Shown: positions 1-8,360 of the stretch, piece by piece
How positions within the stretch are numbered: the first letter of the stretch is position 1
How the letters are laid out: the number at the start of each line of letters is the position of its first letter
Assembly: GCF_003363155.1 (NCBI RefSeq)
Contig: NZ_QRBE01000001.1
Location: forward strand, 737,325-801,324
Reading direction: 5' to 3'
DNA from: Dyella monticola
GTDB taxonomy: Bacteria; Pseudomonadota; Gammaproteobacteria; Xanthomonadales; Rhodanobacteraceae
DNA length: 64,000 nt
The notes under the pieces: generated by a model
The model's database searches: none
What the model saw: the letters and a program-made list of their open reading frames with translations, nothing else
Told to the model about the DNA's origin: nothing
Position numbers and translations under genes: made by a program

Positions 1-1437
1 ACCAAATTGTTCGCCAGCGATCTGGCGCAGTATTTCCGCATCGGCGATCGCGGCGCCGCGAGCGGCTACGATTTCTCGCTCTCTTTTGCACTGTTCGCCG
101 TGGGGCACCTGGTCGGCTTGTGGGTGGGCCTCGCGATGCTGTTCGGCGCGATCATCGGCTGGGGCTGGGCGGTGCCGCACTTCACCCTGCTGCATCCGGC
201 GGCGGGCGATCCCTCGGACGTGGCGCAAGCGGCGTGGAGCCATTACGTGCGCTTTGTCGGCGCAGGTGCGATCGGCGTGGCGGCGATCTGGACGCTGGCC
301 AAACTGGTGAAACCGGTGGTGAGCGGCTTGTCCTCCGCCATGGCGGCCTCGCGCGTGCGCAAGGCCGGGAAGGGCAGCACGCTGCCGCGCACCGAGCAGG
401 ACATGCCGATCGGCATCGTCGGCCTGATCGTGCTGATCTGCATGCTGCCGATCGCCTACCTGCTGGGACATTTCAGCGTGGTCAGCGGCCTGGCTTCGCA
501 TACCACGCTGCTGGTGGTGGGTGGCGTGATTTTTGTGCTCATTCTCAGCTTCCTGGTGTCGACGGTATGCGGTTACATGGCGGGCCTGATCGGTTCGTCC
601 AACAGTCCGCTATCGGGCATCGGCATCCTTGTGGTGATCATCGCCGCATTGTTGTTGGTCGCTGGCGTCAAGTCCGAACTGCCCGCCGATTCGGGCAAGG
701 CGCTGGTGGCCTTTGCGCTGTTCATCACCTCGATAGTGTTCGCCGTGGCGGCCATCGCCAACAACAATCTGCAAGACCTGAAAACCGGTCAGCTGGTCGA
801 TGCCACGCCGTGGCGCCAGCAGGCTGCGCTAGTGATCGGTGTGATCGCGGGCGCGATCGTGATTCCGCCGGTGCTCGGTCTGCTCAACAAGGCCTATGGT
901 TTTCTCGGCGCGCCGGGCGTGAACCCCGCGCACGCGCTGCCGGCACCGCAGGCCGGTTTGATTTCCGCGCTGGCGCAAGGTGTCATCCAGCACAACATCG
1001 ACTGGAGCCTGATCGGTATCGGTGCGGCGGTTGGCGTTGGCATCATCATCCTGGACGGGATCCTGGCGGCCACGACCAAGTCCGTGCGCCTGCCGCCGCT
1101 GGCCGTTGGCTTGGGCATCTATCTGCCGACGTCGACCACGTTGATGATCGTGGCCGGCGCCATCGTGGGCTGGTATTTCGACAAGCGCGCCGAGCGCCAG
1201 CCCAAAGCCGAGGCCATCAAGCAGTTGGGCGTGCTGCTCGCCTCGGGCTTGATCGTGGGCGAGAGCATCATCGGTGTGGTGGTGGCGGCCATCGTGGTGT
1301 TCTCCGGCAAGGCGTCGCCGCTGGCAGTGGTGGGTGACAGTTTCGAACAGCCTTCGGTGTGGATCGGCAGCATTGCGTTCGTGCTGGTGACTTATGCGAT
1401 GTATCGCTGGATCGCGCGGATGGGCCGCAATAGCTGA
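1..1437 (+). CDS. OPT family oligopeptide transporter, 5' end missing
   Basis: The reading frame is open from base 1 and ends at TGA 1435-1437, so the true start lies left of the window. The visible 478 residues are almost wholly hydrophobic with about ten membrane segments, broken by a short basic loop (around residues 110-130). The late segment reading GLGIYLPTSTTLMIVAGAI is typical of the C-terminal half of OPT-family inner-membrane transporters, proton-coupled importers of oligopeptides or metal chelates. Family members usually exceed 600 residues, which agrees with a missing N-terminus. The substrate cannot be told from sequence. Confidence 0.85.
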   Translation, partial: TKLFASDLAQYFRIGDRGAASGYDFSLSFALFAVGHLVGLWVGLAMLFGAIIGWGWAVPHFTLLHPAAGDPSDVAQAAWSHYVRFVGAGAIGVAAIWTLAKLVKPVVSGLSSAMAASRVRKAGKGSTLPRTEQDMPIGIVGLIVLICMLPIAYLLGHFSVVSGLASHTTLLVVGGVIFVLILSFLVSTVCGYMAGLIGSSNSPLSGIGILVVIIAALLLVAGVKSELPADSGKALVAFALFITSIVFAVAAIANNNLQDLKTGQLVDATPWRQQAALVIGVIAGAIVIPPVLGLLNKAYGFLGAPGVNPAHALPAPQAGLISALAQGVIQHNIDWSLIGIGAAVGVGIIILDGILAATTKSVRLPPLAVGLGIYLPTSTTLMIVAGAIVGWYFDKRAERQPKAEAIKQLGVLLASGLIVGESIIGVVVAAIVVFSGKASPLAVVGDSFEQPSVWIGSIAFVLVTYAMYRWIARMGRNS

Positions 1438-1486
1438 TCCTTGCGAGGCCGATCACTGCGCTTGATGTGCAGCGGGCTGCCTTGGC

Positions 1487-1553
1487 CCGTCGTTCCGGCG
1501 AAAGGGACTCGGCGACTCCAAGGCACCAGGCCCCGCTTTCGCCGGGGCGACGG
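1487..1553. repeat. Palindromic intergenic repeat
   Basis: The left arm CCGTCGTTCCGGCGAAAG (1487-1504) pairs with CTTTCGCCGGGGCGACGG (1536-1553), with two G-U pairs in RNA. It lies between the transporter gene and rsmC. The arm resembles shorter palindromes at 9143 and 18306, so it is probably a dispersed repetitive element that may also end transcription from the left. Confidence 0.6.
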
Positions 1554-1620
1554 CTCAGGTGTTTCCGCACCCTCAGTAGGGCGGCCGATCGTGCGTAAAA
1601 TGAGCACCCCTTTTTAACGG

Positions 1621-2700
1621 ATGCCCCGTTTGCCTCCCGCCGGCTTCCAAACATCTACGCCCGAAGCGGTATTGGATGCGCTCTTCCTGCCTTTAGCGGA
1701 CGACGCGCTGCGCCTGCCTGTCGATGGCAGCGTGCTGTTCTTGCGTGCGCGTGATGGGTTTCGCCTGCGCGAAGTCGCGCAACCGGGCTGGCTATGCGAG
1801 CAGAGTTTCAAACCGTTCGCCGACGCGTTATCACGCAGCGGTTTTAAGACCGATGACGTCGATCCCCACGCGCGCTTCAAACGGGTGCTACTACTGCCGC
1901 CGCGCCAGCGCGATGAAGCCCGCGCGTGGTTCGCCAGGGCCGCGCGACATGCCGAGGACGGCGGCGTCGTGATGGCGTGTGTACCCAACGCGGAAGGCGC
2001 GAAATCCGCCCAGGACGATCTGACAGCGCTGCTCGGATCCGTCAGTCATCGTTCCAAGCACAAATGCCGCGTATTCTGGGGTGTCTCGCAGGCATCGACA
2101 CGCGACCAGGGCTTGTTCGAGTCGTGGCTGGCGCTCGATCGCCCGCAAATGAATGGCGCCGGCTATATGAGCCGGCCTGGTCTGTTCGCATGGGATCGCA
2201 TTGATACAGCGTCCGCGTTGCTCGCCGCGCATCTGCCCGTCGACCTGCACGGTGAAGTCGCTGATTTCGGCGCGGGTTATGGTTATCTTGCGGCGCAAAT
2301 CATCGCCCGCTGCCCGCAGGTAACCGCGCTCGACCTGTATGAAGCGGAAGCGCGCGCGTTGGAACCGGCACGACTCAACCTGCAGCAGGCCGCACGCACG
2401 CATGCGCGCGAAGTGGCGACTGGGTTTTACTGGCACGACATCACGACCGGCGTGGCGCGACGCTACGATGCGGTTATCAGCAATCCGCCGTTCCACCAGG
2501 GCAGGGCAGATCTCCCCGACCTTGGCCGTGCTTTCATCGCACAGGCGGCCGGTGCGCTCAGGCCGCAAGGCTGCTTGTGGTTGGTGGCCAATCGCCATCT
2601 GCCTTATGAAGCGACGCTTGCCGAACGTTTCGAGCACGTACGCACAGTGGTTGCACAGGACGGTTTCAAAGTGATCGAAGCAAAAGGTGTACGCGGATGA
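1621..2700 (+). CDS. rsmC: 16S rRNA (guanine-N2)-methyltransferase RsmC-like
   Basis: A 359-residue class I SAM methyltransferase. The N-terminal half is the degenerate methyltransferase-like domain of the RsmC/RlmG group. The catalytic half carries the SAM-binding motif DFGAGYGYL (about 215-223) and the base-flipping motif NPPFHQG (288-294), which is characteristic of RsmC, the enzyme making m2G1207 in 16S rRNA. Its stop codon overlaps the start of rsuA (ATGA), so two small-subunit rRNA modification genes are translationally coupled. No clear ribosome binding site precedes the ATG. RlmG (23S rRNA) is the main alternative; length and the rsuA neighbour favour RsmC. Confidence 0.85.
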   Translation: MPRLPPAGFQTSTPEAVLDALFLPLADDALRLPVDGSVLFLRARDGFRLREVAQPGWLCEQSFKPFADALSRSGFKTDDVDPHARFKRVLLLPPRQRDEARAWFARAARHAEDGGVVMACVPNAEGAKSAQDDLTALLGSVSHRSKHKCRVFWGVSQASTRDQGLFESWLALDRPQMNGAGYMSRPGLFAWDRIDTASALLAAHLPVDLHGEVADFGAGYGYLAAQIIARCPQVTALDLYEAEARALEPARLNLQQAARTHAREVATGFYWHDITTGVARRYDAVISNPPFHQGRADLPDLGRAFIAQAAGALRPQGCLWLVANRHLPYEATLAERFEHVRTVVAQDGFKVIEAKGVRG

Positions 2701-3407
2701 GGCTGGTCAGGTTGATTGCGAATCTTGGCTACGGCAGCCGCAAAGAGGTCGCATGGATGTTTCGCGAAGGGCGCGTCACCGACCCCGATGGCGAAGTGCT
2801 ATACGCCGATGACAAGGTCGATCACTCACAGATACGCATCGATGGCGAACCGCTCGATCCGCCTACTGGCATTGTGCTGATGATGAACAAGCCGCTGGGT
2901 GTGACGTGCTCGCGCAAGGATCAGGGGCGCGTTGTCTACGACTTGCTGCCGCCGCGCTATCGCTCGCGTGATCCTGCGCTGTCGACCGTCGGCCGGTTGG
3001 ATCGCGATACATCCGGCCTGTTGCTTCTGACCGACGATGGCGCGCTGCTGCATCGGATCATCTCGCCACGCGCGAACATCGCCAAGATCTACGAAGCAAC
3101 GCTGGCGCAGGATCTGCGCGGTGACGAACAGGCGCTCTTCGCCAGCGGTACGCTGATGCTGGAATCGGAAACCACGCCGCTGCTGCCGGCCACGTTGGAG
3201 GTGCTTGCACCACGCAGCGTGCGCCTGTCCATCACGGAAGGCCGCTACCATCAAGTGCGCAGAATGTTCGCCGCCACCAGCAATCGTGTCGATGCGTTGC
3301 ATCGTGCCGCTATGGGAGGTTTGCAATTGGATGATCTGCCGATGGGGCAGTGGCGCATGCTTGATGCGGATGAGATCGCGCGCATCTTCACGCCGGCCGT
3401 GGGATGA
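2697..3407 (+). CDS. rsuA: 16S rRNA pseudouridine synthase RsuA family
   Basis: A 236-residue protein with an N-terminal S4-like RNA-binding segment (about 1-50) and the RsuA/RluB/E/F catalytic core. The signature GRLDRDTSGL (99-108) contains the catalytic aspartate, Asp102. The size fits RsuA, which isomerises U516 of 16S rRNA, rather than the longer RluB. The start overlaps the rsmC stop by four bases, implying one operon for 30S modification. RluE-type activity on 23S rRNA cannot be excluded from sequence alone. Confidence 0.85.
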   Translation: MRLVRLIANLGYGSRKEVAWMFREGRVTDPDGEVLYADDKVDHSQIRIDGEPLDPPTGIVLMMNKPLGVTCSRKDQGRVVYDLLPPRYRSRDPALSTVGRLDRDTSGLLLLTDDGALLHRIISPRANIAKIYEATLAQDLRGDEQALFASGTLMLESETTPLLPATLEVLAPRSVRLSITEGRYHQVRRMFAATSNRVDALHRAAMGGLQLDDLPMGQWRMLDADEIARIFTPAVG

Positions 3408-3436
3408 GCCGCCGGTGTTGTGTGAATCGGAAATGC

Positions 3437-3637
3437 TCAGGGCTCGGCGTGTACCTGGTGGGATCGTGCCAGTTCGTCTTCACGGCGGGAGCGCGCGCTT
3501 GACGTCCAGGAAACCAGTTTCAACTCTGAGAGAGAGTCTTTGACTACTTCGGCATCCTGCGTATGGGTGATTGCGAGCATCCCTGCTACCAACTGCATTC
3601 CGCGCACCAAGGCGGAACGAGCGAGAAGCATGTGCAT
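3437..3637 (-). CDS. Possible small hypothetical protein
   Basis: A 66-residue open frame in the 379-base gap between rsuA and selO. Its ATG (3635-3637) is preceded on the minus strand by GGTGGAG about nine bases upstream, a good Shine-Dalgarno sequence, which is the main support. The first 25 residues are moderately hydrophobic (ARSALVRGMQLVAGMLAIT) and the rest is charged. I recognise no family. It may be chance. Confidence 0.3.
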   Translation of the reverse strand: MHMLLARSALVRGMQLVAGMLAITHTQDAEVVKDSLSELKLVSWTSSARSRREDELARSHQVHAEP

Positions 3638-3786
3638 GTTTTTTTACTCCACCGACTACCCCTGCGTAGTCGCGGACAAACTGTACCAAGCTTTAACCGT
3701 GAATGTATAGGTGCCGTGAAGCATGTATACCTTGTCACAAATTTGCTGCCTTGCGCCAACTCAACAGTGTCCAAATAGTGTTCGGT

Positions 3787-5352
3787 ATGCCTCTGAGTTC
3801 ACTTCATTTCGATAACGCGTTCATCCGAGAATTACCGGGCGATCCGGATCACGGCCGTGGTGCGCGGCTCGTGCAGGGCGCGATGTATTCGCGCGTGGAT
3901 CCAACGCCGGTAGCAGCGCCGCGCACGGTTGCCTGGTCGCTTGAGATGGCGCAGAAACTTGGCTTAAGCGAAGCTGACATTTGCAGCCCGATCTTTGCGC
4001 AGGTCTTTGGTGGAAACGGCGTGGTGGAGGGCATGCAGCCGTGGGCGTCCAATTACGGCGGACATCAGTTTGGTGTATGGGCCGGACAACTCGGCGACGG
4101 GCGCGCCATTTCGTTGGGTGAAACGCTCACCGAACAAGGTGAGCGCCTGGAATTGCAGCTGAAGGGCGCAGGCGCTACGCCGTATTCGCGCACAGCGGAT
4201 GGTCGCGCTGTATTGCGCTCGTCGATTCGCGAATTTCTTTGCAGCGAAGCCATGCATCACCTGGGCGTGCCCACGACACGCGCACTAAGCCTTGTCGTGA
4301 CGGGCGAGATGGTCGAGCGCGACATGTTTTATGACGGACATCCACACGATGAGCCCGGCGCGATCGTCTGCCGTGTGTCACCGTCGTTTATGCGTTTCGG
4401 ACATTTCGAACTGCCGGCCTCGCGCGGTGAGACGCCCTTGCTGAGCCAGTTGGTCGACTTCACGCTGCGTCGCGATTTTTCTTCATGGGGTGGCAGCGAC
4501 GAACACCGGTACGGTGATTGGTTTGCCGACATTTGCGCACGTACCGCAACGATGATCGCCCACTGGATGCGGGTGGGTTTCGTGCACGGCGTGATGAATA
4601 CCGACAACATGTCGATCCTCGGTCTCACCATCGACTACGGCCCATACGGCTGGATCGACAATTTCGATCTCGACTGGACACCGAACACCACCGACGCCGC
4701 GCGCCGACGCTATCGATTCGGCCAGCAGCCGAACGTTGCTTGGTGGAACCTCAGCCGGCTCGCCGCCGCCATTGCGCCGCTGTTCGATGATATTGCACCG
4801 TTGCAAGCGGGACTGGACCGTTATGTAGCGCAGTACACCGCGCAGACGCGCCTTGATATAGCCGCCAAGCTTGGCCTGTCCGAGTGCCGTGACGACGACC
4901 CGCCGCGGATGGAAGCCTTGCAGCAACTGCTGCAGCAGGCCGAGGTGGACATGACCTTGTTCTTCCGCGCGTTGAGCCGCGTGGATCCGCACGCGCCGAC
5001 CATGGAGCCGCTGCTGCACGCGTTTTACGACGATGCCAAACGTGAAACCGCGCACGCGGATTTCCAGCGCTGGCTGGACGATTACGCAGCGCGTCTGCGG
5101 CAAGACCCGTGGTCGTCTGAACAGCGCACGCAGGCGATGAACGCTGCCAATCCCCTTTACGTGCTGCGCAATTACCTGGCTCAGGAAGCGATCGACCGCG
5201 CCACCGAGGGTGACTACGAAGCCATCCACACCTTGCTCGATGTGTTGCGGCATCCGTACGACGAGCAGCCGGGACGCGAACATTTCATGCAGAAGAGACC
5301 GGAGTGGGCGAGATATCGCGCCGGTTGTTCCATGCTTTCCTGCAGTTCCTGA
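3787..5352 (+). CDS. selO: Protein adenylyltransferase SelO (YdiU/UPF0061)
   Basis: The 521-residue length from the ATG at 3787 fits the family; an upstream in-frame ATG at 3703 would add 28 unrelated residues. SelO is a pseudokinase-fold enzyme that transfers AMP to Ser/Thr/Tyr of redox proteins. Visible hallmarks are [19 protein letters not shown] near the N-terminus, the [13 protein letters not shown] nucleotide-binding segment, and [13 protein letters not shown] with metal-binding Asn and Asp. The C-terminus ends SCSS, where the Cys corresponds to the selenocysteine of eukaryotic SelO. It is transcribed alone. Confidence 0.93.
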   Translation: MPLSSLHFDNAFIRELPGDPDHGRGARLVQGAMYSRVDPTPVAAPRTVAWSLEMAQKLGLSEADICSPIFAQVFGGNGVVEGMQPWASNYGGHQFGVWAGQLGDGRAISLGETLTEQGERLELQLKGAGATPYSRTADGRAVLRSSIREFLCSEAMHHLGVPTTRALSLVVTGEMVERDMFYDGHPHDEPGAIVCRVSPSFMRFGHFELPASRGETPLLSQLVDFTLRRDFSSWGGSDEHRYGDWFADICARTATMIAHWMRVGFVHGVMNTDNMSILGLTIDYGPYGWIDNFDLDWTPNTTDAARRRYRFGQQPNVAWWNLSRLAAAIAPLFDDIAPLQAGLDRYVAQYTAQTRLDIAAKLGLSECRDDDPPRMEALQQLLQQAEVDMTLFFRALSRVDPHAPTMEPLLHAFYDDAKRETAHADFQRWLDDYAARLRQDPWSSEQRTQAMNAANPLYVLRNYLAQEAIDRATEGDYEAIHTLLDVLRHPYDEQPGREHFMQKRPEWARYRAGCSMLSCSS

Positions 5353-5380
5353 CATCGCCGAGGCGTGCACCTCGGCGATG
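5353..5380. terminator. Convergent hairpin between selO and the SH3-domain gene
   Basis: CATCGCCGAGG (5353-5363) is the reverse complement of CCTCGGCGATG (5370-5380), with a six-base loop. It lies one base after the selO stop and ten bases from the end of the convergent gene. There is no U-tract, so it may act as an mRNA 3' stabiliser rather than a strong intrinsic terminator. Confidence 0.5.
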
Positions 5381-5390
5381 AGGTAAGCGT

Positions 5391-6095
5391 TCAGCCACCG
5401 CCGTTATTGGGCGGATTATTGCCTTGCTCAGGATGGGGTCGCGGCGCGGGCTTCTTCGGCGCGGGGCGCTGTTCATTGCCGTGTGGCTGCGGGCGATTGC
5501 CGGCAGGTGGCTGCGGCCGGTTTCCAGCAGGGGGTGGCGGACGATTTCCCTCGCTGGGCGGTGGCCGGTACCCCGGTGGCTGCGGCCGGTTGCCACCCGG
5601 AGGCATCGGGCGAGGCCCAGGCCCTGGCTGCGGTCGTTGACCACCCGGTGGGTAAGGCCGGACGGGCGGCCGTGGACCGGGGAATGGCCGAACGGGCAGT
5701 GGCCGTGCAACCCACCGCGCACGATCGCGATAGAACGGACGGTTGCCGTAGTAGCGACCCCAGTAGGTGCCGATCGCAAAGGTGACGATCGGGATGCCGA
5801 TGCGGGGGCCGTAGTCAGTCACGATGACCGGCTGGTTGTCATACATGTACTCGATATACGGACCGGCCACCCAGCCGCGATTGCCCGCGGCAATCACATC
5901 GCACCATTCCCATCCTGCGGTGCACCCTTGCACATCCACGGGCGTGCCCGGGTCCAGGGTGAGTAGTTGCGGATATTGCGGGTCGGGGCCGGCAAACATG
6001 TTGACGGTCGCTACGGTGTAGCCGTCCACCGCGAAAGCTGCGGCGGGAATGATCATCAGCAGAAGGGTCACCAGTGACCACATTATTCGTTTCAT
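5391..6095 (-). CDS. Exported SH3-domain protein with proline-rich tail
   Basis: The start is ATG 6093-6095, with GGAGG eight bases upstream; the longer frame reaching 6206 lacks this. The 234 residues begin with a signal peptide (MKRIMWSLVTLLLMIIPAAAFA). A bacterial SH3-like segment follows (about 25-75: VNMFAGPDPQYPQLLTLDPG, then GWEWCDVIAAGNRGWV), as in envelope proteins that bind peptidoglycan. After a YDNQPVIVTDYGP motif, roughly the last 100 residues are low-complexity Pro/Gly/Asn/Arg repeats of the type GNRPQPP. It is periplasmic or cell-wall associated; no enzymatic function is visible. Confidence 0.75.
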   Translation of the reverse strand: MKRIMWSLVTLLLMIIPAAAFAVDGYTVATVNMFAGPDPQYPQLLTLDPGTPVDVQGCTAGWEWCDVIAAGNRGWVAGPYIEYMYDNQPVIVTDYGPRIGIPIVTFAIGTYWGRYYGNRPFYRDRARWVARPLPVRPFPGPRPPVRPYPPGGQRPQPGPGPRPMPPGGNRPQPPGYRPPPSEGNRPPPPAGNRPQPPAGNRPQPHGNEQRPAPKKPAPRPHPEQGNNPPNNGGG

Positions 6096-6221
6096 CGGTC
6101 GATCCTCCAACGCGGGTGGGCGGACATACGACGTCAATGCTTCCTGACTATGCCTCTTAACGCAGCCAGGCGCATGGTTGCGTGAAAGGCCCAACGATGG
6201 CGACACGTGACCCCTGTTGCC

Positions 6222-6650
6222 TTACTGCACCTTGAGCAGTTCGATGTCGAACACCAGGGCCGTGTTGGGGGGAATGTCCGGGCTGGCGCCGTGCCGGCCG
6301 TAGCCCAGGTTCGAGGGAATGATGAGCGTGCGCTTGCCGCCCACCTTCATGCCTTTTACGCCGCTGTCCATGCCGGGTATGACTTCTTGGGCGCCTACGG
6401 TAAAGACGAGCGGCTGGCCGCTGTCGTAGGAACTGTCGAACTTGGCACCGTGGTGATCCGGCGCCTTGGCGTCGTAGAGCCAGCCGGTGTACTGGATGCG
6501 CACCTGCGAGTCATCGCGCGCCGTGTCGCCGGTGCCCACCACCACGTCCTTGATCACCATGCTGGGCACGTCGGCAGCCCGGGCCGGTGCGGCCATGGTG
6601 GCGCCTACAATAAGCAGGACAGAGGCAAACAGGGCAAACGGGCGTGGCAT
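6222..6650 (-). CDS. FKBP-type peptidyl-prolyl isomerase, exported
   Basis: The start at 6648-6650 is set by CGGAG seven bases upstream. The 142-residue product has a signal peptide ending near PARA-A (about residue 25), then one FKBP domain with VRIQYTGWLYD, KFDSSYDSGQPLVFTVG, VIPGMDSGVKGMKVGGKRTLIIPSNLGYG and the closing ALVFDIELL. These are the proline-isomerase pocket residues of FkpA/FklB-like enzymes. It is probably a periplasmic folding catalyst. The gene points away from the DAHP synthase leader, with about 110 bases between starts. Confidence 0.88.
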   Translation of the reverse strand: MPRPFALFASVLLIVGATMAAPARAADVPSMVIKDVVVGTGDTARDDSQVRIQYTGWLYDAKAPDHHGAKFDSSYDSGQPLVFTVGAQEVIPGMDSGVKGMKVGGKRTLIIPSNLGYGRHGASPDIPPNTALVFDIELLKVQ

Positions 6651-6725
6651 GGGAAAGCTCCGAAAATGAATGAAGGGCGGGACAGTAGGGCGTCGCGATG
6701 GACGGCCATAGTCCATTCTCTCAGT

Positions 6726-6753
6726 TTGCACCATGGCTGCGATGTGGTATCAC
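6726..6753 (+). promoter_or_regulatory. Candidate promoter of the DAHP synthase leader
   Basis: TTGCAC (6726-6731) and TATCAC (6748-6753) are 16 bases apart, and TGG before the second hexamer gives an extended -10. Transcription would begin at or just before the leader ATG at 6761, making the leader message nearly leaderless; no Shine-Dalgarno is visible for it. This is a sequence guess, and a promoter farther upstream is possible. Confidence 0.3.
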
Positions 6754-6760
6754 TTGCCCC

Positions 6761-6841
6761 ATGATCCTCACCTCCAGCCGCTATTACTTTTGGTTTTATG
6801 GCTATCCGATGCCGGCGGCGGAGCATGGTGCGCGATCTTAA
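6761..6841 (+). CDS. Aromatic-rich leader peptide of the DAHP synthase gene
   Basis: A 26-codon ORF (ATG 6761, TAA 6839-6841) contains the run RYYFWFYGYP: four Tyr, two Phe and one Trp codon within eight codons (6782-6805). It precedes a strong intrinsic terminator (6868-6899) and the DAHP synthase gene. Segment 6772-6781 (CTCC-A-GCCGC) pairs with 6815-6823 (GCGGCGGAG), enclosing the aromatic codons in the loop. Segment 6814-6819 (GGCGGC) can instead pair with 6873-6878 (GCCGCC), the 5' arm of the terminator. This is the 1:2 / 2:3 / 3:4 logic of trp- and phe-type attenuators: scarcity of charged aromatic tRNA stalls the ribosome on region 1 and permits read-through. Confidence 0.85.
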   Translation: MILTSSRYYFWFYGYPMPAAEHGARS

Positions 6842-6867
6842 CTAGCAAAACGATCACCCACTTTCTC

Positions 6868-6899
6868 AAAAAGCCGCCAGCCACCCTGGCGGCTTTTTT
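6868..6899 (+). terminator. Attenuator terminator before the DAHP synthase gene
   Basis: AAAAAGCCGCCAG (6868-6880), a five-base loop CCACC, and CTGGCGGCTTTTTT (6886-6899) form a strong hairpin with U-tract between the aromatic leader peptide and the DAHP synthase start. It is the 3:4 structure; bases 6873-6878 are shared with the antiterminator pairing. Confidence 0.9.
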
Positions 6900-6938
6900 C
6901 TTGGGCCGTCGGGATATCGAATCCAAGGAGTGCCTGAA

Positions 6939-8015
6939 ATGACCAGCCGAACAGACGATCTTCGCATCCGCCAGATCAAGGAAGTACCCACGCCCGCCGA
7001 GGTGATGCAGGCGTGCCAACCCACTGAACAGGCCATTGCCACCGTGGCCGCCTCGCGCCAGGCCTTGCATCGCATCCTGCAAGGTGAGGACGACCGCCTC
7101 GCCGTGGTGATCGGGCCTTGCTCCATCCACGATCCCTCCGCCGCCATGGACTATGCCAGGCGGCTTGTCGCCGAACGCGAGCGACATGCCGACACGCTGG
7201 AGATAGTGATGCGCGTGTATTTTGAAAAACCACGCACCACGGTGGGTTGGAAGGGGCTCATCAACGATCCCGATCTGGATGAGAGCTACCACATCGACAA
7301 AGGCCTGCATCTGGCGCGCCGTCTGTTGTGCGACATCAATGCGCTGGGACTGCCGGCCGGATGCGAATTCCTCGATCTGATCACTCCGCAATACATTGCC
7401 GATCTGGTGGCCTGGGGCGCCATTGGAGCGCGCACTACCGAAAGCCAATCCCATCGCGAACTCGCCTCTGGGCTGTCCTGCCCGGTGGGGTTCAAAAACG
7501 GCACCGACGGCAACGTGAAAATCGCCGTCGATGCCGTGCTCGCCGCGGCGCGAACGCATCACTTCATGGCCGTGACCAAACACGGGCGCACGGCCATCGC
7601 GACCACGCTTGGCAATGAGGACTGTCATGTGATTCTGCGCGGTGGCAAATTGCCCAACTACGACGCCGCCAGCGTTGCGGGTGCCTGCGCTGCACTGGCC
7701 AAGGCCGAGCTGGCCGAGCGTCTGATGATCGACGCCAGCCACGCCAACAGCGCCAAACAGCCGCAGAACCAGCCACGCGTAGTCGCCGATATTGCCGCAC
7801 AGTTGGAGGCTGGCCAGACGCGCATTCATGGCGTGATGGTGGAAAGCCATCTGGTTGCGGGCCGTCAGGACCTCGTACCGGGGCAGGCGCTGGTCTACGG
7901 GCAAAGCATCACCGACGGCTGCATCGACTGGGACACCAGCGTCGAAGTGCTGGAACGCCTAGCCAAAGCCGTACGCGTACGGCGCGAGCGTGCAGCGGAG
8001 CAGGCGGCGGCATGA
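6939..8015 (+). CDS. aroG: 3-deoxy-7-phosphoheptulonate synthase (DAHP synthase, type I)
   Basis: First enzyme of the shikimate pathway, condensing phosphoenolpyruvate with erythrose 4-phosphate. The start is ATG 6939, eight bases after AAGGAG; the GTG at 6930 overlaps that site and is unlikely. The 358 residues match AroG/F/H length. VIGPCSIHDP includes Cys61, the metal ligand, and MRVYFEKPRTTVGWKGLINDP, GARTTESQSHRE, GFKNGTDGN, LRGGK and DASHAN are the active-site blocks. The upstream leader with Tyr, Phe and Trp codons predicts control by supply of all three aromatic amino acids. Which amino acid inhibits the enzyme cannot be read, so the aroG symbol is generic. Confidence 0.95.
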   Translation: MTSRTDDLRIRQIKEVPTPAEVMQACQPTEQAIATVAASRQALHRILQGEDDRLAVVIGPCSIHDPSAAMDYARRLVAERERHADTLEIVMRVYFEKPRTTVGWKGLINDPDLDESYHIDKGLHLARRLLCDINALGLPAGCEFLDLITPQYIADLVAWGAIGARTTESQSHRELASGLSCPVGFKNGTDGNVKIAVDAVLAAARTHHFMAVTKHGRTAIATTLGNEDCHVILRGGKLPNYDAASVAGACAALAKAELAERLMIDASHANSAKQPQNQPRVVADIAAQLEAGQTRIHGVMVESHLVAGRQDLVPGQALVYGQSITDGCIDWDTSVEVLERLAKAVRVRRERAAEQAAA

Positions 8016-8084
8016 GGCCTCGCCTCTCCACCATGAGTCAGTGGCGTTCTATGCTTAGGGAGTCACTTCACGCGGAATAACTTC

Positions 8085-8360
8085 ATGGCTCTGGACATCC
8101 GGCACCTCGCCGCCGCGCATCGCTTCGAGACCACGGTCGATGGGTTTCTTTGCGAACTCGACTACAGCCTGCACGCGGGCGTGATGACCATGACGCATAC
8201 GGGCGTACCTGACGAAGTGGGCGGTCGCGGTATTGCGAGCGAGCTAGTGCGTACGGCGCTGGAAACAGCGCGCCGCGAAGGATGGAAGGTGATACCGGCG
8301 TGCAGCTACGCGCGCGCTTGGATGGAACGCCATCCGGAATTTGCCGATCTTCGCGCATGA
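8085..8360 (+). CDS. Small GNAT-like N-acetyltransferase
   Basis: A 91-residue single-domain protein of the short GNAT-like group. VGGRGIASELVRTALETARREGWKV is cut here as GGRGIASELV, the acetyl-CoA pyrophosphate loop, followed by the helix, and IPACSYARAWMERHPEF is the typical C-terminal end. The N-terminal substrate-binding part of full GNATs is absent, as is usual for this subfamily. Its stop overlaps the start of the next membrane-protein gene (ATGA), so the two are co-translated. The acetyl acceptor is unknown. Confidence 0.8.
   Translation: MALDIRHLAAAHRFETTVDGFLCELDYSLHAGVMTMTHTGVPDEVGGRGIASELVRTALETARREGWKVIPACSYARAWMERHPEFADLRA

Noticed and set aside
6733..6942. 69-residue plus-strand frame overlapping the aromatic leader
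   Set aside because: It runs through the attenuator hairpin and terminator and ends inside the DAHP synthase start region; it is a shadow of the leader peptide frame.
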